Of a stretch of 64,000 nt of DNA, positions 20,961 to 30,717 are shown piece after piece. Source of the DNA: Psococerastis gibbosa (Eukaryota; Arthropoda; Insecta; Psocodea; Psocidae); the NCBI GenBank assembly GCA_963971405.1, contig OZ020487.1, positions 45,295,039 to 45,359,038 of the forward strand, given 5' to 3'. Each line of letters begins with the position of its first letter. Position 1 is the stretch's first letter. Made by a program: the position numbers and the translations under genes. The notes beneath the pieces are model-generated. The model did no database searches. It was not told the DNA's origin and saw nothing but the letters and a program-made list of their open reading frames with translations.

Positions 20961-21045
20961 CCTTGGCATTTTCAGTGCTGGGGTTAGCAGATACTTCTAA
21001 GAGTAAAAAACCTAGCACAGAATATATTAACATTTTGAAGGCCAT
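20961..21045 (-). CDS. Gene 1 exon 1: signal-peptide exon of secreted repeat precursor
   Basis: First coding exon of a two-exon gene read leftwards. It encodes 28 residues plus one base: MAFK start, a hydrophobic core (LIYSVLGFLLLEV) and a probable signal-peptidase site after VSA, so the product should be secreted. The exon ends G|GTAAGT (donor at 20959-20960), a phase-1 junction that fits the acceptor of the exon at 16528-17573; the junction codon becomes Val. An in-frame TAG lies 12 codons upstream and this is the first in-frame ATG after it. The exon length (28 codons + 1 base) is identical to that of gene 2 exon 1. A 78-codon plus-strand reading frame overlaps it but lacks a signal or any recognisable domain, so I treat it as antisense shadow. 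Splicing is inferred, not observed. Confidence 0.72.
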
Positions 21046-21082
21046 TATCGATTTATCAACTGCCGCTATAAAGTTATACTAA

Positions 21083-21954
21083 GGAATGTGATCAGGTAAT
21101 CGTGGTTATTCGCTTAAATAACGTCAGAATTGTTATTATAGGTAAAGCGATATCAGTGGAACAAATTTTAATGTCGCCATTATAGTTCATGTTACTTAAT
21201 ACAGCCATGTTCATTATTTTTAATTACTATTTCCTGTGTACACAGTACGTTATATATATTAACGGTATAATTATTTAATTTTTATTAGGCAGTAAAGGAA
21301 TGTTACGGAAATATTTTGTTATTTACACTATTAATATTTAATTTTTATTGTAAAGCTAATACGTCGCATGCATGCAAAAAGCGATTTGTCACAAAAAAAA
21401 ATTTTTAGTTGGTCGTATCATTGGAATCGTCGAATTGACTGCTACCAGAAATGTAAGGAAAAGTCTAATGTGATTCTTATATTACCAAATGAAGTGCCTA
21501 GAAGCAAAGGGGTGCAAGTGACATTTTTTACGGTTTGAAGTTAAATGCACCATGCTGTTACTTTAGCTGGTTTTTATCCTATAAACCAAAACAGGAACAT
21601 CGGGATCTGTCATTTTGGCAATTCTAGAATTCATGGAAAAGGGTTATACCTATACATTTTCATTTGAGTTACAAACTTTAGCGTCAATTATTTCGAATGT
21701 TTATTTCTGTCACTTACAACCCTTGGGCTCTAATCGCTTCAAATAATATTAATAAAAATATATTGTAAATATACAGAATATACATAGTAATTATATTATG
21801 TATAATGCTGAAGCATTTAGATTTTAGGAGTTTTTTTGTCTCTCCTGCATTTACGGTTTCAAGTGACAAATTGCCTTTTGCATACATGCCCTTCAATTAC
21901 TGTTTGCTGAATTTGGTCACTTGCTGACCCTATCTGCCACTTTTTATTTTTCAT
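21083..21954. other. Gene 1 upstream region
   Basis: AT-rich. A promoter would be expected here, but I see no convincing TATA-initiator arrangement. Confidence 0.35.
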
Positions 21955-22552
21955 TTCAGTTAATACCGCGCAGTTATAAATACATACTCCTCAATTATGG
22001 AAATGTGAAAAGAATAGAAAAAGCTCAAATCAAATTAGCAAAATTCTTGGAAAAAAGGTTTTTGAATAATGCTACTGTAAATTTTTCGAATCTTAATCCA
22101 GATTTTTATATATCCTTATTGAAAAAAATTGATTTAGTATCACTCGAGAAGAGAAGGAAATATTGCTATATTTCATACCTTTGGAAAGTTTTAAATTTCA
22201 AAGAAGATAATATTTACTTTTTGGAGAAAACTAGTTTTAATGCTAGAATTAGAGTAAACCGCTCAACTGCCATTTTTGTTATTTCAGGTGGTAGAGTAAA
22301 TATTTCGTTATTTTCGACCATTAACAGGGTGTGCAGAGAAGCCAATAGCTGCCCAAGCATTGACTTCTTTGGACACTCTGAAATACATGTAAGGAAAAAC
22401 GTTTTTGATTAATTTTTTTTCTCTGTACCTACATTTCTGATCAAGTAATCACTGTATCTATATAATCAATTCACACTTTTATTTTGTACTTTGTAATTGG
22501 GGGCAACCCTGTATTTGTACAATATATATATTTCTATTTCTATTTCTATAGA
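21955..22552 (+). mobile_element. 5'-truncated LINE, ORF2 C-terminus and tail
   Basis: About 150 open codons match the end of a Jockey/CR1-like ORF2: the RIEKAQIKLAKFLEKR and LEKRRKYCYISYLWKVLNF motifs are the usual segment after the reverse transcriptase. The element ends in (TTTCTA)n at about 22528-22552. It lies between candidate gene 3 and gene 1 and is not a host gene. Confidence 0.65.
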
Positions 22553-22637
22553 TTTTATTGTTTTCATTCAGAAAGCCTGCAAGATTACAATAAACGTTAC
22601 CAAAAATAACCCTTTATATATATTATACATAGGCCAG

Positions 22638-22806
22638 AAATTTTTTTTCGGGAGGGGTCTATCTGACGCCACCAGAGGTAAGGTAGCCTCAATATATTTA
22701 AAACTCCATTCTATCTAGTGTACGTTTATATATATTATATATATTTATATAGTGTATATTTCGGGAGGGGTCCGGACCCCCAGCCCCCCCCCCTCTGGCT
22801 ACGGTC
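22638..22806. repeat. Repeat J, copy
   Basis: AGAAATTTTTTTTCGGGAGG start, TCCATTCTATCTAGTGTA in the middle, and CCCCCCCCCTCTGGCTACGG end. Confidence 0.45.
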
Positions 22807-22989
22807 TTGAGAACATGAGTGTGCTTGGCGTTCTACTGGTATTCATAGGGAAGTGTAGGTCTAGATGTGTTCCAAGGGGCATGCAGGAGACTATTTCTTG
22901 TACAAAACCGCCCGTATTATATTATATATAATAATATGTGGGATGACGTTCATTAAATAAATAAATATATAAATATATATATATTGACT

Positions 22990-23175
22990 ATTTAGTTTTA
23001 TTAATAAGCCAACCTAGATGAGATAGGACGATAAATTATTACACTCAGCTAGGAAGACCCGGGATTGCCTGCTTTACATGCCCTCCCAAGCATTGCCAGA
23101 AAATGTAGCAAATGTGGGTCTCGAACCAACAACCTTTCGGGTGAAAGTCGGAGTCTGTACCACTAATTTACATGA
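22990..23175 (-). mobile_element. SINE-T2 copy 5
   Basis: Full complement: AATAAGCCAACCTAG, GGGTCTCGAACCAACAACCT and GTACCACTAATTTACATG. Confidence 0.7.
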
Positions 23176-23179
23176 CATA

Positions 23180-23599
23180 GGTAAAAGTTGATCAAAACGA
23201 TTCCAGCTATGTAAACAGCTCATTTGATGGAAAAAGGCAAGTTACCCTGGTTGACCTGTGTACGCCAGTATAGAATACGGTACGTGTAACTGATTCGAGA
23301 AAGGTCAACAAATCGGAGGTATAACTGCATGTAATTATCCAACATTCGCTGACTTTTGACATTTATTCTGAACTGCAGTAAATTTTTCACCTGCTAGTGT
23401 CCAACTTTAATTGCTATCCCATATGAATAACACTATATACTGTACGTGTATGTTGGCACCTACATCTCTCAATTTGTCAGTAGTCAATGCATTTGTTCAT
23501 ATCGTTCACCGGGCACATTAAGTAAGTAAGTACATCGTTCACTTTTTTCCCCTTGAGTATGCCAATTATATTGTAGTATGAATTAACAAAAATAACAAA
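23180..23599. other. No supportable gene
   Basis: AT-rich, with a (TAAG)n run at 23518-23531 that may be a LINE tail. Confidence 0.4.
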
Positions 23600-23836
23600 T
23601 GTGGCACTCATATTGTCATGAAGTGTACGCCAATGGCAGCGGTATGGATGGCTTGACCTACTTTGGGCCTGGTGTGTTGAACCTGCTGACAATGCCGACA
23701 ATAAGTACCTAGTGTGTAAGCATTGTACAGCCGACGTCCAAGAAGGGAGGCACGAGCCAGGCCCGGGGTTGCCCAAGAAGTCCAGGGGTGAACATGGAGA
23801 CCTGCGATTTCCATCAATACATCTGAGATCAATCAA
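23600..23836 (-). mobile_element. Possible LTR-retrotransposon integrase fragment
   Basis: The leftward frame contains ARASLLGRRLYNAYTLGTYC followed by RHCQQVQHTRPK. The histidine pair upstream and the YCRHCxxxQ arrangement resemble the H2C2 zinc-binding start of gypsy-type integrases. No reverse transcriptase, protease or LTR was seen nearby, so this is a short relic at best. Confidence 0.3.
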
Positions 23837-24006
23837 TCCGGCCTTCTCTTATTTAGGGTAAGTTCCTTCTAGATGTTATATGGTACCTCAGATTCACCCT
23901 GACCTCTGAATCTGAGGGATCATACGACAATATAAGCCTTGGCTTGAGGTTATTTCCCCATTGGATTAAAGACCTGGATTAAAGATGATCGTGCGTTGTT
24001 GTTTCT

Positions 24007-24320
24007 AACCGAAATTAGAGGATTTAACAAAAAAATTGACTTGGTGGGATTTGAACCCACGGTCGTCACCTATCCGAGGCATCATCTTAACCGCTGGACA
24101 ACAAGTACAGTGCCTTCTAATTCATCTTCTTACTGTATATGTTATTTTATTGACAAGACTCGTGTTAGGCATTATAGGCGTAGATTGAGGGTTCAAATTC
24201 TGCCAAATTTAGTTTTTTCTAAATCTTCTAACTTAATAAAAATATATTTAATATATTTTATGTAACGAGGAGTTTACCTCTACAACCTATGTTTGTTTAA
24301 TGTCAGTGTTACATACCATT
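24007..24320 (-). mobile_element. SINE-T1 copy e
   Basis: ATTAGAGGATTTAACAAAAA followed by TGGGATTTGAACCCACGGTC and TCTTAACCGCTGGACAACAA. Fragments of a second, plus-strand copy (GGCGTAGATTGAGGGTTC) continue to about 24320. It lies just downstream of candidate gene 3. Confidence 0.6.
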
Positions 24321-24512
24321 TAATATTGCAATATACAGTATATTGAGCTGTTGCTTCTTATGAAAAAATGACCTCAAAATTTAGGGACTTGAACCAGCAG
24401 CCTTTTGATCGTAAAGTCCTCAGCCCTTACCACTAAACTAAACTAATTAAGCTGACATAAGCAACTTACCAATTTACAGGTAAGTAACCGTGTATTATAT
24501 GAAGGTGATTTC

Positions 24513-24700
24513 TCACATTTGACTAACGACTGAAGAACTGTCTTTTGACATTTTTTTTGCAATTCCCCTAATTTTCCGTCTTTTTTTAACGAGGGACTTA
24601 GCGATGAAGTTGGGGGGCAATCCATCAGCCCTGTCCTTATCATAATCTATCATTTCAACTTCCCCCATCATATAATTCCTGTATAACAATGTTTTCTCTC
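24513..24700 (-). CDS. Candidate gene 3: terminal exon of a related secreted precursor
   Basis: Acceptor TTTTCTTATAATACAG opens a phase-1 exon of 61 codons ending TGA at 24513-24515. The product runs GEVEMIDYDKDRADG then LPPNFIAKSLVKKRRKIRGI, ending SSSVVSQM. The acidic segment before LPPNFI and a KKRRK cluster recall the spacer-plus-LTPSNLI-plus-basic layout of gene 1, and the acceptor phase is the same. A copy of the intronic motif M of gene 2 lies about 350 bp upstream. The matching signal exon was not found. It could have been displaced by LINE-A or be out of view. Homology to genes 1 and 2 is inference from weak similarity, phase and context. Confidence 0.42.
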
Positions 24701-24835
24701 CTGTATTATAAGAAAATTTGTTTAGTGTTTTCCTGTTTAAGAGAGAGCCTTCATTTTATGAACGCGAAATTCTTTAACTGACCGTCTGTGTTTAGTAGAC
24801 TATGTAGACTCATTCCGCTGCATTGGCGTTGAGGT

Positions 24836-24945
24836 AGAAATCTGAACTACGACACGGGAAGGAATGGCCTACCAGCCAAGGACGGGCGTTGGCTGAAGAA
24901 GAAGAAGAAGAAGAAGAATAAAAAGGAGAAGAAGAAGAAGTAGAC
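24836..24945 (+). mobile_element. LINE 3' terminus with (GAA)n tail
   Basis: GACGGGCGTTGGCTGAAG followed by (AAG)n matches the last codons of the RNase H LINE at 19495 (GACGGGCGTTGGCTAAAG). Only the extreme end remains, so this is a heavily truncated insertion. Confidence 0.5.
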
Positions 24946-25051
24946 TATGTAAACAAGTTTAACAGTGAGCTAGTTAGAACTATACGATCCTCGTGTGGAT
25001 TGTAATTATAATATCCTTCTTCCTTACCACGATGGGAACCACGATGGAACA

Positions 25052-25142
25052 CATATAAAAATCGAATAAACTTGGTTGTCCGCTTATGCAAGTTTTCGAA
25101 TGAACAAAGTGTTCCAATTGTCATCCTGTCGTGATCGGGTAG
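25052..25142 (-). repeat. Motif M, copy 3 (upstream of candidate gene 3)
   Basis: Third copy, with the same orientation relative to the nearby exon 24513-24700. It links that exon with the gene 2 duplication history. Confidence 0.5.
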
Positions 25143-25224
25143 TCCTACCAATAGATATAAAAAACAGCCTTACCAGTAAAATATTGATGAATAAGCAATA
25201 AAGACACCTAGATACCTAAATTAA

Positions 25225-25385
25225 GGTATTTTCCCCCGAAAGGTTGTTGGTTCGAGTCCCACACTTGCATGTAAAACAGGCGGTCCCGGGTCTCCCGAGT
25301 TGAGTGTAAGAGAGGGCTTTATAGCCATAACTCCGCTAGGTGGGCTTAGCAATATAAAAAGTCAATATTTATTTATTTAATATCC
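25225..25385 (+). mobile_element. SINE-T2 copy 6, 5' truncated
   Basis: Begins in the T arm (CGAAAGGTTGTTGGTTCGAG) and runs to the TATTTATTTA tail. A short internal deletion is present. Confidence 0.65.
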
Positions 25386-25864
25386 TTAAAATATTCATCT
25401 TAAAAGACATACCTAAATTAAAATATGTATACTCCCTAACCCATGACACATACGTATAACTAACCTAACTACTAACAGAACCTAACCTAACTAACATTAA
25501 CTACCCATAACTACTAGTACCTATCTCATAAACTAACAATATAGATTCATTTATACTAATGAAACTCCCTGTAATTAAGTGACTCGCGGCGAATGACCGT
25601 GGCTGTACCTTTAGAAGAAAAGATTTTCTTTTTCGTAAACGATTGGGAAATATATTGTACAATACTAGTATTATATTACACCTTATCATGTTTCATGTTT
25701 TATTGGTACAACTGTCAAGTAGCCTATTGGAATAACAATTTAACTTTGAGCATCAACAGGCAAGGGGATTTGGATTATAGGTACTTGTTTTCATGGATAG
25801 CTCTTAATTGCTAGTCAGACCATACATCCGCCCCCCCCCCCCGAAACAGACATAAACGGCCATT
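25386..25864. other. No supportable gene
   Basis: Includes repeated AACCTAACTAAC motifs (25450-25500) and a C run at 25830. The missing first exon of candidate gene 3 was sought here without success. Confidence 0.35.
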
Positions 25865-26084
25865 ATTAGCAGGCAAATCACGTGACGATATGGTAGCTCA
25901 AACTTATGAGAAGTTTGGGGGAAGCTGTCTGGAATTTACATGAAGGCCTCCAGTGCCAGTGTAAAAATGGCGGCGTAAACAGTGTTTCAATTTCTGTGCC
26001 AACTATTTAATTTAATTTCAGTAAATAAACCGTTTAAAATTAATAAAAACGTACCTAATTTGTAAAAAAAAAAAAGGTATAGTG

Positions 26085-26816
26085 ATGAATAACGAAATAA
26101 AGAAACTACTGGCTGAAATGGGAAAATTTAGGACCGACTTAGCTAACGCACTAACTGCCAATGATAAACCTGAGGTAAGAAACGTTGAACAGCAGTTTAT
26201 TGCATTTAGCGAGAAAGTTGAAAAGTGCTTGAGCAGTGTAAATAGTTCTATCATGAAAATTGAAGATAAATTGGACGAAATCGATCAATATGGAAGGAGA
26301 AATTGCGTACTTTTGCATGGATTACCAGAGCTGCGAGGAGAGGACCCACAAGAAATCGCAGTCAAAACAATAAAAGATAAGTTGGGAATTGATTTGGCTA
26401 AAGAAGCAATAGGCCGGGCACACCGTATTGGAAAATCGAGAACTTTGGGAATTGGTGCGAACGTTATGCAAACCAGGCCAGTGATAGTCCAATTTTTATC
26501 GTATGATTTTAAGCACATGGTTTTCACAAGTAAGAAAAAACTTAAAGGTACAGGAGTGACCATAACCGAGTCCCTGACGAAACGAAGATTGGAGATATTA
26601 AACGACCTGAAAAATAAATGTGGGAAGGAAAAGGTTTGGACACTGGACGGGGTCATGCATGTATTGGAAGGAAGTACTATTCACAAAATTCGCAGTATAT
26701 CACAAGCCGAACTCTTTCTTATGAAGAAAGGACCAGCACTACCACAATTGTCAAAAACACAGGATGAGCTACAGACCACTCAAAAAAACACCTACGAGAT
26801 GAGAAAAAGAAAATAG
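26085..26816 (+). CDS. LINE-A ORF1: nucleic-acid-binding protein, coiled coil + L1-type RRM
   Basis: 243 residues from the first ATG. Residues 1-70 are charged and heptad-like (coiled coil), leading into YGRRNCVLLHGLPE, the usual entry to the L1-ORF1-type RRM. This is followed by a core with GRAHRIGK and RPVIVQFLSYDFK, and a C-terminal domain with TITESLTKRRLEIL and KVWTLDGVMHVL. Such proteins trimerise and coat the LINE RNA as a chaperone in the cytoplasmic RNP. The frame is intact, which suggests a young insertion. It partners with ORF2, 748 bp downstream in another frame. Confidence 0.85.
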   Translation: MNNEIKKLLAEMGKFRTDLANALTANDKPEVRNVEQQFIAFSEKVEKCLSSVNSSIMKIEDKLDEIDQYGRRNCVLLHGLPELRGEDPQEIAVKTIKDKLGIDLAKEAIGRAHRIGKSRTLGIGANVMQTRPVIVQFLSYDFKHMVFTSKKKLKGTGVTITESLTKRRLEILNDLKNKCGKEKVWTLDGVMHVLEGSTIHKIRSISQAELFLMKKGPALPQLSKTQDELQTTQKNTYEMRKRK

Positions 26817-27564
26817 TTATTAGTATATCACATCACGCCTTTGGCCTACTAAGCACGGTGTGTCGGGTTGTCCAGTATAATGTAGTTCGTTCATTAATAT
26901 AAAATGACAGTTCATTGGATAAGTACGGTGTGGAGCCCCAGTCATGCTTACAGGTCCAGCTGGGAACTTTGTTTTTACTTGCTGTGGTTAAGGCATGGCC
27001 GGCTCCAGGCTATGTACTGTAGGCAGATGATAAAATTACTCTGATCTCAACCTAACATTATATAGTGGATTTTTTACTGAACATCTATACTACTACTACC
27101 TCGATGGAGTATTATAGCATATGCAACTAAACCGTGTAAATGTACAGTTGAATAACTTAAGACTTTACTGCTTTACTGCATACTTATTTATTTACTATGG
27201 TATTTTCGAACTATGTACAGTATGAAGGTAATGCAATCCACTGTATATTATTAGGAATCATATTGGTATTATACAGTATAAACGGTCATAATATTTTAAA
27301 ATGCACGGAAACGCTTAATGGAGGAATTTATGCGAAGTATTTATTTTAATTTATTTATTTTATTTTTGTTGCTTTGCTTTGCGATGAATGAATTTATAGG
27401 GATTTTAGACGTTTTGGAAACGTGGAAAATTTTATTAAATTTTTATTGTTCTTATTCGAGTGAATGTGAGCGTGAGTGGGCACCAGAAGTTGTGGGGGGT
27501 TCTCTTCTTGAATTTCTAGATTGTTCATTATTCATTGCAGGACTAATGTTTATCCTTTTTGATA

Positions 27565-30519
27565 ATGGATAGTAAAAATATATTGAATATCGACATGTCA
27601 GGGGATGAAGAAGATGAAGGGGTGAATTCCTATCCTAGCCTTACTGCTGTTCCTTCGGTAGCAGTGCTGCTGGATTCTGAGCTAAGCAAACATGCGAGGG
27701 GATTTCATGTGAGTCACTTAAATGCAGAGTCGGTACTTGGTCACTTAGATGACATAACTAGCCTCTTCCAAAGTAGAAAATGTCATGCAATCTGTATCAG
27801 TGAGTCTTTTTTAAAACCGACCCTCCCAGACGCTATAGCTGCGATGCCTGGTTACAATATTTTCAGGAACGATCGAGTAGATAAGAAAAGGGGTGGAGTC
27901 TGCATTTTTGTCAGAGATGACCTAAAAGCTAAATTTTTATACTGTTCTGATCCGAAATACTCACCTAAACCTGAGATACTCTTCCTGAGTGTACGGGTAA
28001 ATAATACTGATTTCCTTTTGGGGGTGGTTTACAGACCACCACAAGTTGGTAATTTGGTAAACATAGAAGAGGCCTTGGCTAGGTTTATGCCATACTACGC
28101 GGATATAATTCTTGTCGGAGATTTTAATGCGAACCAACAGACCAACACCCCTGATGTGAGACAGATAGCAAATATCATTGACACCTTCAATTTAGATATA
28201 TTGGCCACTGATCCGACTTGTCATACGGTAAATAACTCAGTAAATGCCCACACTACTATAGATCTGATGATAACTAATAAAGATAAGGTGGCTAACTACG
28301 GGACATTTTCAGTACCTTTCATATCAAAACACGACCTTATATATTTAACTTATAAGTTAGACACACGGAAATACAGGCCGAAAATAATTGCTTATAGGGA
28401 CTGGAAAAAATTGGACAGGTTGGCACTTACAATAGCGGCGGAGGCAACTGACTGGAGTGAAATACTTCACTGCAACGACCTGGAGAAAAAGCTGTACATT
28501 TTTAACGAACATGTACAAAGGCTTTACGACAGCGCTATACCACTTAAAACTGCCAGGATGACGCGACCAGCGGCTCCTTGGATGACAGATTCAATTAAAC
28601 ATTTACGAAAACAAAGAGATGCGTACCTTCGCCAGTATAGGAAATACAGCAAGGATGGGGACAGACAGGCATATAAAGTCATTAGAAACAAATTAACGAA
28701 AGAAATAAGAAACGCGAAGAAATGTTTTATTAGATCCAAAACACAAAATATGAGTATGAAGGAGGGCTGGGATTTCGTAAGAAGCTTGGGCATTGGGAAA
28801 ACAGCGGTTGTAATAAAACATGATAGTGAATTAGATGTCAACCAGCTTAATTCTTTTTTTGTAAATTTAGGGGGAGTCATTGCAAATGAACAAAGGCAAA
28901 AGACTATAAATGACATAAAACAGTATGATAGGCATAATTTTGAACAATTTAAATTTAAACCAATAACAATTGAGGAAACAGAGAAAGCCATTTTAGACGT
29001 AAAATCCAGGGCTACTGGAATGGATAACATTAATATAAGATTTCTACATATTATTTTACCCCACATTTTAACTGCGCTGCAAGATATTTTTAATACAGCT
29101 TTTAGAGTGTCCGAATTCCCTACCATTTGGAAGCTGTCAAAAGTTATTCCTATTCCAAAAATAAAAAACCCCACGTGTAATGCCCATTGGAGACCCATCA
29201 ACATATTATCGCCCACATCTAAGGCTCTTGAAAAATTAGCTGCGAAGCAAGTTACAGAGTATATGACAAATCACTCATTACTTGACCCATTGCAATCAGG
29301 TTTTAAAAAAATGCATAGTACAACAACTGCATTGTTGAAGATAACCAATGATATTCAACAAGCTATGGACGACACAATGCTGACTATCCTTGTCCTGATT
29401 GATTACAGTGCAGCATTCAATTCAGTAGATTTCGAAATAATTCTGACAATTTTAAAACATCAGTTTAATTTTTCGGTGGAGGCTTGCGCTTGGTTTGAAT
29501 CTTACTTACGAGGCAGAAAGCAAAGGGTGCAAATAGGCAGGGAATACTCAGACTGGGAAAGCTTAGAGCGGGCAGTACCAGCAGGTTCCGTATTGGGGCC
29601 ATTAATTTTTACAATGTATATTCAGTCTTTGTCAAAAATAATAAAGGGCAGATTCAAATATCACTGCTTTGCAGACGATGTGCAAATATACATACATTGT
29701 AAGCCCGATGATCTCGCCAAAACAGTTAATGATGTGTCTCAGCAATTGCAAGAATTAGCTAAATGGGCCCAATCACACGCATTAATAATAAATCCCCAAA
29801 AAACTCAAGTCATTGTATTAGGATCTAAACGATTACTTAACGGGGTTGACATTTTAACAGCACCATTAGTGCAATTAAATGGAGTCCCGATACCGTATAG
29901 CTCCCAAGTAAAGAATCTAGGAGTGATATTCGATCAATACATGAGTTGGGAAGCTCAAATAAAGAATACATGTAAAAAAGTTAATGGTACTATTCATGCA
30001 ATGTATAGGTTAAAAAATATGCTAGATGTTAGAGTTAGACAGACCCTAATACAGACTATCATACTGCCTATTTTTGATTACGCGGATGTTTTGTATGGGG
30101 GTTTAAATGAAACACTCAATTACAAGCTACAGCTAAGAATGAATGCATGTATCCGCTACATATTCTCATTAAAAAAAGACTGCCATATCACCCCTTACTA
30201 TAATAAAATAGGCTGGCTGAAGGCTAGAGAGCGAAGAGAAAAGCATGCACTGCTATACCTCTTTAAGATTTTACATACTAAAAACCCATCCTACCTATCA
30301 TCCTTATTTTCATATTTATCAGACTACCATAATTTCAATACAAGAGCTTCAAACAAACTTTCCATCCCTAATCACCGAACTAACAACTACAACCATTCCT
30401 TTGTAGTGAATACCTCTAAACTTTGGAATTCCCTGACTGACGAAACAAGGACCGAGAGCAGCTTGGGGAGATTTAAGGCAGCCTGCCATCAATTTCTGGG
30501 GAATGTTGTGTGCGAGTAA
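27565..30519 (+). CDS. LINE-A ORF2: endonuclease-reverse transcriptase
   Basis: 984 residues, uninterrupted. Residues about 50-260 form an apurinic-type (EEP) endonuclease with HLNAES, ISESF, VVYRPPQ, LVGDFNAN, TIDLMIT and the closing SKHD, so its catalytic residues appear present. Residues about 450-780 form the reverse transcriptase: LIDYSAAFNSVD, AGSVLGPLIF and the active-site CFADD near residue 704. The C-terminal part (KNLGVIFDQYMSW, LWNSL) is typical of CR1/L2/Jockey-like elements. The enzyme nicks target DNA and primes reverse transcription of its own RNA. A long antisense frame at 28524-29216 is only a shadow. Confidence 0.93.
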   Translation: MDSKNILNIDMSGDEEDEGVNSYPSLTAVPSVAVLLDSELSKHARGFHVSHLNAESVLGHLDDITSLFQSRKCHAICISESFLKPTLPDAIAAMPGYNIFRNDRVDKKRGGVCIFVRDDLKAKFLYCSDPKYSPKPEILFLSVRVNNTDFLLGVVYRPPQVGNLVNIEEALARFMPYYADIILVGDFNANQQTNTPDVRQIANIIDTFNLDILATDPTCHTVNNSVNAHTTIDLMITNKDKVANYGTFSVPFISKHDLIYLTYKLDTRKYRPKIIAYRDWKKLDRLALTIAAEATDWSEILHCNDLEKKLYIFNEHVQRLYDSAIPLKTARMTRPAAPWMTDSIKHLRKQRDAYLRQYRKYSKDGDRQAYKVIRNKLTKEIRNAKKCFIRSKTQNMSMKEGWDFVRSLGIGKTAVVIKHDSELDVNQLNSFFVNLGGVIANEQRQKTINDIKQYDRHNFEQFKFKPITIEETEKAILDVKSRATGMDNINIRFLHIILPHILTALQDIFNTAFRVSEFPTIWKLSKVIPIPKIKNPTCNAHWRPINILSPTSKALEKLAAKQVTEYMTNHSLLDPLQSGFKKMHSTTTALLKITNDIQQAMDDTMLTILVLIDYSAAFNSVDFEIILTILKHQFNFSVEACAWFESYLRGRKQRVQIGREYSDWESLERAVPAGSVLGPLIFTMYIQSLSKIIKGRFKYHCFADDVQIYIHCKPDDLAKTVNDVSQQLQELAKWAQSHALIINPQKTQVIVLGSKRLLNGVDILTAPLVQLNGVPIPYSSQVKNLGVIFDQYMSWEAQIKNTCKKVNGTIHAMYRLKNMLDVRVRQTLIQTIILPIFDYADVLYGGLNETLNYKLQLRMNACIRYIFSLKKDCHITPYYNKIGWLKARERREKHALLYLFKILHTKNPSYLSSLFSYLSDYHNFNTRASNKLSIPNHRTNNYNHSFVVNTSKLWNSLTDETRTESSLGRFKAACHQFLGNVVCE

Positions 30520-30717
30520 ATGAGTGAGTGCATGAATTTTTCTTTTCTTATGTTTAGGCTATCTTTTTTTACAGGAAAACGATCTTTGTTCAAAAAAATT
30601 TAATGTAAACAAAAAAAATTGTGAAGGTTAGCTGGAAGAGTAGCCCTTCGGGGCTAAAGCTCGCCTGAAAATAAAGACGATATTTCATTTCATTTCATTT
30701 CATTTCATTTCATTTCC

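Larger units (their letters stand above)
25865..30717 (+). mobile_element. LINE-A, near full-length non-LTR retrotransposon
   Basis: 5' region of about 220 bp containing AAAATGGCGGCGTAAAC, ORF1 (26085-26816), a 748-bp spacer, ORF2 (27565-30519), a short 3' UTR and an (ATTTC)n tail at about 30681-30717. The ORF layout and the L1-type RRM in ORF1 are as found in the CR1/L2-Jockey assemblage. No RNase H domain is present. The 5' boundary is approximate. I could not define a target duplication. Confidence 0.85.

Noticed and set aside
20846-21082. 78-codon plus-strand frame over gene 1 exon 1
   Set aside because: No signal, domain or repeat. The minus strand gives a signal peptide with a perfect donor in phase with a long downstream exon.
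25012-25151. Extra exon for candidate gene 3 ending at the donor GTGGTAAGG near 25017
   Set aside because: The frame has no signal peptide and no acceptor. It runs through motif M, which is non-coding at the other sites.
28524-29216. 230-codon minus-strand frame
   Set aside because: It lies wholly inside the LINE-A ORF2 reverse transcriptase on the opposite strand, with no domain of its own.
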